DNA of 13,633 nt, taken from assembly GCA_036939755.1 (NCBI GenBank), contig JALLAZ010000588.1:1-13633 (forward strand). The letters run 5' to 3'. The stretch is from Stephanodiscus triporus. Taxonomy: Eukaryota; Bacillariophyta; Thalassiosirophyceae; Thalassiosirales; Thalassiosiraceae. The stretch's first letter is position 1. Each line of letters starts with the position of its first letter. Of the stretch, positions 1-6,505 are shown in pieces. The translations under genes and the position numbers were made by a program. The notes below the pieces were generated by a model. The model saw nothing but the letters and a program-made list of their open reading frames with translations. It ran no database searches and was not told where the DNA came from.

Positions 1-80
1 TGATTTCCCCCCCACAACATTGGGGGCGATCCCCCCCCCCCCCCCCGCGCGCGCGCCCCATTCCCGATGACATTATTCAG
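1..80. other. GC-rich low-complexity edge sequence
   Basis: This stretch holds a C7 run, a small inverted repeat (CCCCC and GGGGG around ACAACATT), a 16-nt C run near 31-46 and a short alternating GC tract. On the minus strand it lies just downstream of the stop codon of the small secreted protein, so it may be 3' flank or UTR. No coding potential was recognised. Homopolymers of this kind are also prone to assembly error. Confidence 0.6.
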
Positions 81-449
81 CTAGCTATCATTTTCGCTCA
101 AGACCGGACCTCCGTCGGGACAGGGTCCGTCCGGCGTCGCGAGGCACATCGCCGATCCCCTCTCACCCCTCTGACCGCACTGGACGCAATGGATCGCGCC
201 GTAAGTGTCGCTCGAGAGGCACTCGTGCACGGCTTCGACCTCTATCATGTCCCCGTTCGGACCGCAGGTCAGGTCGAGCGCGCGGTAGGACCCGTCGTCG
301 ACGCACTCGAGGGAGACGTGGGATATCACTTGGCCTTCCCATAGCATGATGTCCCCCTGATAGAGGCAATCGGCGAGGGCGGCTCGAAGGGTCGAGTGGG
401 GGGCGACCGCGGCGCCGACGACGAGGAAGAGGATCGACGATGCCTTCAT
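81..449 (-). CDS. Small secreted cysteine-rich protein, 122 aa
   Basis: The open frame extends upstream to 578, but I place the start at the Met at 449 because a clear signal peptide begins there: MKASS, then a hydrophobic core ILFLVVGAAVA, with likely cleavage after the ALA at residues 24-26. The mature part has eight cysteines (residues 28, 49, 62, 77, 88, 91, 102, 110), including a CxxC. The spacing, with a CxYQG opening and a CGPNG turn, loosely resembles von Willebrand factor C-like modules, but it is not close enough to name. An even number of cysteines plus a signal peptide suggests an extracellular disulfide-bonded protein. The stop is TAG at 81-83. No intron is needed. The gene is transcribed divergently from the coiled-coil gene. 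Function unknown. Confidence 0.65.
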   Translation of the reverse strand: MKASSILFLVVGAAVAPHSTLRAALADCLYQGDIMLWEGQVISHVSLECVDDGSYRALDLTCGPNGDMIEVEAVHECLSSDTYGAIHCVQCGQRGERGSAMCLATPDGPCPDGGPVLSENDS

Positions 450-646
450 GGTCACAGGAGAATATGAATAGACAATAGACAGAGGAGCGAGCGGAAGAAG
501 AGTGTGAGTTCTGATGTTTTGTTTCCCGAATTCTAAAAAAAGTGGATGTCCATCTGTGGAGATCGAAAAATTGACCACACAAAAATGACCACTCTGCGTA
601 TCGTAGATACTACCATACTTATTACACCGGCCCCAGGCCCATCCGG
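450..646. promoter_or_regulatory. Divergent intergenic spacer, putative bidirectional promoter
   Basis: This 197-bp spacer separates the starts of the small secreted protein (-) and the coiled-coil protein (+). It should therefore hold both 5' UTRs and core promoters. It is AT-richer than either gene. No specific promoter motif could be identified with confidence. If the coiled-coil protein really starts at 746, the spacer extends to 745. Confidence 0.35.
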
Positions 647-3600
647 ATGTCTAAAATAGTCAGATCTGGTATCCCAAAGAACAAAGAATATGATTATACA
701 TTATTACTCCAGATTCATCAATTGAGCTTCGGCACCATCTCCACGATGCTGGGGAGCATGAGGGGACGATGCGGCGCCGCCAATCCCATCGGATTAAGCA
801 AGAGCCGCCACGGCGGTGGCGGCGGCGGTGGCGGCGGCGGTGGCGGCGGGAAGGAGCAGCCCCGATCGATGTCCGCGTCGAGGGCCGGGCGGGCGGACGG
901 GCAGACGAGGAAGAAGCTCGCGAGGTCGACGAGCCTGACCGCCGGCTCCTCCTTCTTCTCCGGCGTCAATGTCGTCAACGGCGGCGGCGGTGGCTGCGGC
1001 GGCGGCGGATCGCTATCCCGGGCCAACTCGTCGTCGAGCCTCGGGAGCGAGATCCACGAGCCGAGCTGGTTCAGTCACGCGTTCGACGGCGGCGGCGGGA
1101 CGCACTGCGCCGAGACGCTGAGGCTGGCGAGGCACGTGGGGATAGCGGTCGCCGCGGACGACGTTCCCCCCCGTGGGACTGCCGCCGCCGACGAGGAGGA
1201 GGAGGACGCGAGAGACGACTCGGTCGTCGTCGTCGTAGGAGGCGTGGCCGCAGCGACCGTCGTCGACGTCGTCGACGTTGACGTCGACGTCGACGTCGAC
1301 CGGATCGCGGGCGCGGGGGGGGAGGGGGGGGACGACGGCGGCGGCGCGGACCCGGGATGCGTCGGGGACGTCGACGGGGGGACGTCCTCGACCGCCGCCG
1401 CCGGACCCAAGTCGAGGGCGGACGCGATCGACGCGGTGAAGAGGAATGCGAGGAAGTCCAGGAGCTTCCACGGCGGCGACAGAAACGGCGGGACGAATGC
1501 GAGGAAGTCCAGGAGCTTCCACGGCGGCGACAGAAACGACGGGACGAACAACAACATCGACAGCAGCAACAACGACAGCAGCAGCAGCAAGAGGAAGGAT
1601 GCCGCGAAATCCTCGTCGTCGTCGTCGTCGTCGTCGTCGCTTCCGAGCGAGGGAGGGGGCGAAACGCGTCGGTCGAGGTCCCGGACGCGTTGTGCGCCTC
1701 CTCAGAACATCGAGTACGACGACGTCGAGGCCGCATACATTCGCGTGCGCGAGCGCAGCCTCTCCATCGTGAGGGACGCGCGATCGTTCATCGACAGCAT
1801 CGACATGGTCGATGGGGTCGTAGAGATCGAGGAACGGAGGAGGGGGGAGGTGGGCGAGCGAACGGAGACGACGACGCGCGTCGATGTCGTCGGTCGATCT
1901 CTTCGGGGGGAGATCGAGGAATGGAGGGGCAAGGCCGAGCGGATGGAGACGAAGTGCGCCGAAATGGAAAGGGAGATGAGGGCGAGGGAGGCGACCGTCG
2001 TCGAGAAGGAGGGGGCGCGTTCGGAGGCCGAGAACGACCTGCGCGAGGCGTTGGCCAGGCTCTCCGAGATGGAATCGAGGCACGCGGTCGTGATCGGTCT
2101 GCTCCAGTCCGACAACGAGAATATGGCGAAGGCGGCGGAGGAGTGGAAGGGGAAGTACGACCGCGTGGAGAGACAGCACCTGGCTCTCCAATCCGACAAC
2201 GAGGATATGGCCAGGTCGGCGGAGGAATGGAAGGGGAAGTACGATCGCATGGAGAGACAGCACCGGGCTCTGCTCGACGAGAGCGAGGATATGACGAGGG
2301 CGGCAGAGGAGTGGAAAGGGAAGTACAATCATATGGAAAGGCAGTATAGGGATCTGCTCGACGAGAGCGACAAGTGCCATAGCGTCATAACCGAATCCAC
2401 GAAGAAGAGCGACAGATCATCGTCCTCCGCCTGCGACTCGTTGTCGTTGCCCGTATCCGCCGTCAGCGACGAGCTGCTCGCTCAGATTGGCGATTTGGCG
2501 GACGAGAACTGTCGGTTGTCGAGCAGGTGCCAGGAGCTCGAACAAGAACTTCAATCCGCGTCGTCGCAGGTGCAAAAACTTGGAGGGCTGGTTGAAAAGA
2601 TTGGCGACTTGGAAGACGAGAACGGCCGTTTGTCTAGCAGATGCAAGGAGGTCGAACGGGAGCTGCAATGCGCGTCCGTCGCAACGACGCAGTGCGTGCA
2701 AGATCTGGCAAGAAACTTGGAGTTGAGTCTTGAAAATGCTGAGGCGCATGCCGCGATTGAGGCGTTGCGGATGGAAAATCGTGATCTGCGCGCCACCTTG
2801 GCAGATCATGGCGAGAAATCGACCCAACTGGCAAAGGAGCTGGTGCACAAGCTACAACGCTGCTCGTTTATGCTAACTTTGCCGTCGACGTCGTTGGAGC
2901 GATCCATCTTGCAGGAGAATGACCCAGTTCATGAATCGATGGAGGATGTTGTGCGTTTGGCTAGCGAGATAAATGAGAAAATAGCAATTTTCTTAGAAAT
3001 GCACGAAACGAATATGAATGAATTCGACGCCAAATTCGCCGCCTTACACGAGTCGCTGAATCAGGAATTTTCGAGGAATGGCGAACTGTCGCGACAGATG
3101 GACGCTTTGATGAAGGACAATAAAACGCTGATCTACGAGTTGGAAGAGGCGAACACTCTCGTGGTGAGCTCGGTTCATAATGAGATAAAGCAGGAGCAGC
3201 TGTCCAAAGAAACTTGGAATAGTGAAAAGAGAGACCTCGTCGCGGTGCTTGATAGTCTGAAGATGGAAAACGAAAGATTGCAGGAATCATTAAACGATTT
3301 GAACGCATCCCTCAAGAATGAACACGAGCTCGAATTAAATGCCGCGAAGGAGGATAATGCGCGCTTGAGAGAAATAATCGATAGCGTCTCCACACAGCGG
3401 GAGGAGGCATACGATGCTTGCAAGGTGCTACAGGACGAGATCAATCTGCTTCGGCGATCTGTGGATGAATCGAAGGAGCGCGTCCATGACCAGCAGCATT
3501 CGGATGGGCCCGTTTCATTAAACGACGACAAGGGGAAAATGGTGGAGCTTGTCCAGGTGAACGAATCCCTGACCAAAGAATTGGAGCAGAAGAACTCCTC

Positions 3601-4213
3601 GCTTCAGGCGGTTCAATCGATGCTCAGCGGTCTAAAGGAGGAACAGGCCAACATAAGAGAGACCATCGAAAATCTGCGTGCAGAGAATGCCAAGCTTCGT
3701 GGAACGCATGTGACTCCTCCTCCTCCACCACCACCACCTCCTCCTCCTCCTCCTCCTCTTCTTCCTCCTCCGCCGCCGAAATCGAAATCGCCCTCGTCCT
3801 CCATTGACGCATCCGATAGCTCAAGGCGCCAAAAACCATCCACGACGTCCATCGTGCCCTTCGATGGCTCACGAGGGCAAAAACCGTCCTCGTCGTCCCT
3901 CGACACCTCGGATAGCTCTCGTCGGTACAAATCGTCCTTGTCGTCCCTCGATGCCCCGGATGATAACTCCCAATTTTTCAAGCTGGAGGCACGGCTAAAA
4001 AGTATCGAAAAAGAGAACACCGGTCTAAGAGAGGCCAACGCCACCCTTTCCGCCAAGCTATTCAACGAGATGGAGAGGACGGACGCGTTGCGCGTTGCCA
4101 ACGAGGGGCTGGCGACTAGGATATGCAAGCTGGTGGCGTTCATTCAGCAGAATGTGGATTCCGGAGCCAGCGGAGGTAAACCTAGAAGGGGGAAGAGTGT
4201 TTCGACGCCTTAG
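647..4213 (+). CDS. Large low-complexity and coiled-coil protein, 1188 aa
   Basis: This is an intronless frame ending in TAG. The Met at 647 is the first in frame; Mets at 746 and 758 are alternatives that would remove a non-repetitive N-terminus. Regions in order: a Gly-rich N-terminus with a 13-Gly run (about residues 56-68) and further Gly stretches; an acidic/Val-rich segment with a VDVDVD run (about 204-218); two copies of a basic NARKSRSFHGGDRN motif; an Asn/Ser/Lys-rich linker with a long Ser run; a long heptad-rich coiled coil (about 360-1020) rich in Glu, Lys, Arg and Leu; a proline block of 14 P, LL, 5 P (1024-1044); Ser/Asp repeats of the DASDSSRR type; and a short terminal coiled coil with a basic tail. 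No catalytic domain, signal peptide or membrane segment was seen. The architecture suggests a scaffold or cytoskeletal protein, and poly-Pro could bind profilin, SH3 or WW domains, but that is only inference. I do not recognise the gene. Confidence 0.8.
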   Translation: MSKIVRSGIPKNKEYDYTLLLQIHQLSFGTISTMLGSMRGRCGAANPIGLSKSRHGGGGGGGGGGGGGKEQPRSMSASRAGRADGQTRKKLARSTSLTAGSSFFSGVNVVNGGGGGCGGGGSLSRANSSSSLGSEIHEPSWFSHAFDGGGGTHCAETLRLARHVGIAVAADDVPPRGTAAADEEEEDARDDSVVVVVGGVAAATVVDVVDVDVDVDVDRIAGAGGEGGDDGGGADPGCVGDVDGGTSSTAAAGPKSRADAIDAVKRNARKSRSFHGGDRNGGTNARKSRSFHGGDRNDGTNNNIDSSNNDSSSSKRKDAAKSSSSSSSSSSLPSEGGGETRRSRSRTRCAPPQNIEYDDVEAAYIRVRERSLSIVRDARSFIDSIDMVDGVVEIEERRRGEVGERTETTTRVDVVGRSLRGEIEEWRGKAERMETKCAEMEREMRAREATVVEKEGARSEAENDLREALARLSEMESRHAVVIGLLQSDNENMAKAAEEWKGKYDRVERQHLALQSDNEDMARSAEEWKGKYDRMERQHRALLDESEDMTRAAEEWKGKYNHMERQYRDLLDESDKCHSVITESTKKSDRSSSSACDSLSLPVSAVSDELLAQIGDLADENCRLSSRCQELEQELQSASSQVQKLGGLVEKIGDLEDENGRLSSRCKEVERELQCASVATTQCVQDLARNLELSLENAEAHAAIEALRMENRDLRATLADHGEKSTQLAKELVHKLQRCSFMLTLPSTSLERSILQENDPVHESMEDVVRLASEINEKIAIFLEMHETNMNEFDAKFAALHESLNQEFSRNGELSRQMDALMKDNKTLIYELEEANTLVVSSVHNEIKQEQLSKETWNSEKRDLVAVLDSLKMENERLQESLNDLNASLKNEHELELNAAKEDNARLREIIDSVSTQREEAYDACKVLQDEINLLRRSVDESKERVHDQQHSDGPVSLNDDKGKMVELVQVNESLTKELEQKNSSLQAVQSMLSGLKEEQANIRETIENLRAENAKLRGTHVTPPPPPPPPPPPPPPLLPPPPPKSKSPSSSIDASDSSRRQKPSTTSIVPFDGSRGQKPSSSSLDTSDSSRRYKSSLSSLDAPDDNSQFFKLEARLKSIEKENTGLREANATLSAKLFNEMERTDALRVANEGLATRICKLVAFIQQNVDSGASGGKPRRGKSVSTP
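812..850 (+). repeat. GGN trinucleotide tract encoding poly-Gly
   Basis: Thirteen consecutive GGC, GGT or GGG codons lie in the coiled-coil gene. It is an imperfect trinucleotide microsatellite, so its length may vary between alleles. Confidence 0.85.
1258..1300 (+). repeat. GTCGAC hexanucleotide repeat encoding Val-Asp
   Basis: A run of GTCGAC/GTCGTC units inside the coiled-coil gene encodes alternating Val-Asp. GTCGAC is self-complementary, so this tract could also fold or slip during replication. Confidence 0.75.
1444..1545 (+). repeat. 51-bp direct repeat, two copies
   Basis: Two adjacent, nearly identical 51-bp units start at 1444 and 1495. Each encodes the 17-residue basic unit NARKSRSFHGGDRN followed by G/D-G-T. 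The near-identity at DNA level indicates a recent tandem duplication. The RKSRSF core is a plausible basophilic kinase or nuclear targeting motif, but this is not demonstrated. Confidence 0.85.
2114..2365 (+). repeat. Three tandem 84-bp units encoding 28-residue coiled-coil repeats
   Basis: Units start at 2114, 2198 and 2282. Each encodes 28 residues built on a DM.(R/K).AEEWKGKY core followed by a MERQ(H/Y)RAL-type segment. Twenty-eight residues is exactly four heptads, so each duplication lengthens the coiled coil without breaking its register. A further related pair, IGDL.DEN.RLSSRC, occurs downstream at 2486 and 2600, which are 114 bp apart. Confidence 0.85.
3713..3778 (+). repeat. CCN trinucleotide tract encoding poly-Pro
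   Basis: CCT/CCA/CCG codons encode 14 Pro, two Leu and five Pro between two coiled-coil portions of the protein. It is a codon microsatellite and its length may vary. Confidence 0.85.
3786..3959 (+). repeat. Degenerate Ser/Asp-rich repeats of about 17 residues
   Basis: About four copies encode variants of a SSLDASDSSRR(Q/Y)KPS unit, directly after the poly-Pro block of the coiled-coil protein. The copies have diverged, so this array is older than the 51-bp and 84-bp duplications. Confidence 0.7.
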
Positions 4214-4298
4214 AAAAACAAAAATTATACACACTATATTTCACAGTACGGTTATAACCAACCCCTCTATGGTTCGTCGTATAATGAAGCCACTAATG
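4214..4298. other. Convergent 85-bp gap between two stop codons
   Basis: The coiled-coil gene (+) and the PLC-like gene (-) end tail to tail here. Both 3' UTRs must terminate within 85 bp or overlap the opposite gene. The sequence is AT-rich on its left side. No canonical AATAAA was seen on the plus strand. Confidence 0.6.
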
Positions 4299-5857
4299 CT
4301 AGTTTTCTCCTCCTTCTTCGATGGCAGGCATCGTTTCGCTTGCGGTCGTGCTTCCGCCGGCCTTATTCTGGTTCACCTCCTTCACGAAGTCCAGCACGTC
4401 GCCGATGCTCCAAAAGTCCACCGCGACTATGTTCGGCATCCGCTCCGTGCATAGTTTGAACCTTTCCAACAAGCTATTGAAGCTGTTGAATTCGTCCGCA
4501 TTACCCTCGAACGGAAGGTCCGTCTCGGGCTCATTCATCCAATGATTCATCAGGAAGAAATCGATTTTCGAATCAAAGTCTTCGCCCATAACGTCGCAGG
4601 TGGCGTCGTTCCAATTCGTTTGTTCGATGTGATCGTACGTGTAGAACATCCCCTCGGGGCAGGTGTCGGATTCACAGCAGTAGTCCATCCCATCGCCGTG
4701 GGCGAAAATGATGAGGCGCGTGTTCGCGTCTATGAGGGACTGCAGCGTCGGCCATTCACCAGTGGCGGTGCCCTCGGATCTCGTGTACACGTATTGATCG
4801 AGTCCGGATTCGTCGATGGCGGAGTGCAATTGAGTCAGGGATCCGTCGATGACCTCGAATTCGATCATCAGTACCTTATTGAAAGCGGTGAGTTGAATTT
4901 CGGATTTATGAAAGGGAAAACAGAAAGGATCGATTGATTCAGACGCCTCATTGTCGTCAAGAGGCATAATTTATTCAATCACGCCTATTACGTACCTCGT
5001 TCCTATTCACATCTAAGAACGTCTTGATGTTTCCCAACACCTGATGATAAGAGAGGATATCGATGATGAGGGGGTGCGGATTTTCTTGGGGAGAGTGGAA
5101 ATAAAGAGCGTGCGAACGCGAACGCAAACACACCTTTGCGGGATCCCTTACTCCGGCAAGGCAAGTCGTGTGACAGAATCCGAGATAACTCTCGCCCTGG
5201 CAACCGGAAAGAAGAAAATGCACGATGAACTACCAAGCATCTTTCGCGGCGATGATTGTATGCACTGCACTTCCCAGTCGCAATTCTATCGCACCCCCCC
5301 CCTCCCACTCACCTTGTCCCCCTCCCCCCTAATTATGTTCTGGGCCTCCTGCCCGATGCTTGTGCCGTCGCATATGCACGAGTCGAGCATGAGGCCGCGA
5401 TATCCGGCCACGAGCGCCCTCTCCAGGCTCTCTATGTTGTTGTACGCCGCGAAGAGGTCGTTCCTGCTCGACATGGCGTTATGCACCATCGGGAATAGGA
5501 CCTCGTTCACCCGGAGGTCGCAACTCGACGCTAGGCCGTTGCAGCACCCCTCGCACGCGTTCGCGGCCGTCAGATCCGACGCCGTCCCGGGCGAGTCGTC
5601 GCCCGATTGGGCGTACCTGGGCAGGCACGGAGCGAAAGGATGGTGTCGAAAATACAATCAATCGTTATGGACGAGCGAATTGAATTTAAGCGCGCGTGAC
5701 GAAGAAAAGGTGCGATATGGGCGGCTCTATCTGGCGGTCCGATCGGGCGCGGAATTAATTTCTCTCACCACGGGCCATACCGATATGCGCAGTAGCCCGC
5801 CGAGGCCAGGACGCCCGCGCAGAGCAGGCTGCTGGAGATACATCGGAGCGGTCCCAT
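4299..5857 (-). CDS. Secreted or anchored PI-PLC X-like phosphodiesterase, five exons, 358 aa
   Basis: Proposed exons on the minus strand: 5857-5769, 5616-5313, 5196-5134, 5040-4996 and 4874-4299 (TAG). Phases match at every junction, and the donors are GTGAGA, GTGAGT, GTGTGT and GTACGT. Exon 1 starts at a Met followed by a hydrophobic segment, CISSSLLCAGVLASAGYCAY, which is a signal peptide or membrane anchor. A Cys-rich region (51-62) precedes the TIM-barrel core. The first catalytic His sits in MVHNAMSS (H75). The barrel strand GLMLD carries D108, FCHTTC carries the second His (H140), and these are followed by IKTFLDVNRNE|VLMIEFEV and the C-terminal NIVAVDFWSIGD. This order matches the PLC-like phosphodiesterase (PI-PLC X, bacterial-like) superfamily, which cleaves phosphoinositides or GPI-type lipids by His acid/base catalysis. 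The substrate here is unknown. The C-terminus is a short polar tail. The initiator Met was chosen because it begins the hydrophobic segment. Confidence 0.82.
5294..5329 (-). other. G-run cluster spanning the PLC intron 2 donor
   Basis: Read on the coding (minus) strand there are four G runs of 6, 5, 3 and 9 nt. Two lie in the exon end and two in the intron start, flanking the AAG|GTGAGT donor at 5313/5312. This fits the general G-quadruplex pattern of four runs of at least three G with short loops, although the loop containing the donor is the longest. Confidence 0.6.
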
Positions 5858-6303
5858 GGTCGGGGCAGGTTCGTGTGATGAAAGGGTCTCGAGAATGGTA
5901 TTTATGTCGTAGAGTAGTACAATAATATGGTGGTATCGTAGAGATCTCCGTTGACTCGTATCGTATCGTATCGATCGTGTATCTTATCACATCTTATCGG
6001 TGTATCTAACTACGACACGGTATTGTTAGTCTTTTACGAATACAGAGCGTGTACCATGTGATACTCATCCAAGAGGAACGCTTTTCTCTCTTTTCTTGCT
6101 TGCATCGGTGTTTTCATTCCGTTCAGATGCCAATATTCAGATTTGCCACATCGGAAATTCATAACCGACAAAAACTTCAATTGAATACAATATAAAATAT
6201 CAAATATCGGTAATACATATGTTGGGTAGAGTCCATAATATTATTATTATCGTTACATTCTCCATAATACACGATACGATACCATCCGTCTCTCTTAATA
6301 GAG
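5858..6303. promoter_or_regulatory. Divergent spacer between the PLC-like and protease genes
   Basis: This AT-rich stretch of about 446 bp should hold the 5' region of the PLC-like gene (-) and most of the upstream region of the protease gene (+). It contains a short TCGTA pentanucleotide repeat near 5955-5972 and ATT-rich trinucleotide runs near 6236-6250. No open reading frame of interest and no recognised core promoter element was seen. Confidence 0.4.
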
Positions 6304-6505
6304 AGTATGATATTATGGGTACCAATGCATACTTATCATCATTTTCGAATACCATACGATTCGCGGATAGGAGATAATACCATATTATTATCTACTTCGC
6401 TCGTGAGTAAAAGAGCAAAGGAGATAATAATAATATTATCTTCGATCCGCGAATCGTATTCGAAAATGATGATAAGTATGCATTGGTACCATAATATTAT
6501 CATCA
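6304..6505. repeat. Long imperfect inverted repeat (hairpin), about 200 nt
   Basis: The left arm 6318-6352 is a perfect reverse complement of 6456-6490 (35 nt). The match continues with 6358-6368 against 6445-6455 (11 nt) after a 5-nt CATAC insertion in the left arm. It then continues through an AT-rich, slightly mismatched stem to GCTC (6399-6402) paired with GAGC (6413-6416), leaving a 10-nt loop GTGAGTAAAA. Weaker pairing continues outward to about 6304 and 6505. The arms could come from a MITE-like or foldback element, or form a structured 5' leader. The right arm contains the candidate start codons of the protease gene. Confidence 0.9.

Noticed and set aside
1..80. Telomere or regulatory element at the window edge
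   Set aside because: The C run and GC dinucleotide tract do not form telomere-type repeats. They are simple low-complexity sequence and may be affected by assembly error.
1013..2380. 455-residue open frame on the minus strand opposite the coiled-coil gene
   Set aside because: Its composition (runs of Arg, Val, Leu, Pro) mirrors the repetitive GC-rich plus-strand codons. The plus strand has convincing heptads and repeats in frame, so this is a shadow.
5044..5925. 293-residue open frame on the plus strand across the PLC-like gene
   Set aside because: It runs antisense to the PLC exons and introns, which carry family motifs and consistent splice sites. It shows no motif of its own.
6307..6465. 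Upstream in-frame extension of the protease from the Met at 6307
   Set aside because: It is encoded by the hairpin itself and lacks a leader. A good signal peptide starts at 6466-6478. An upstream start remains possible only if 5' mapping supports it.
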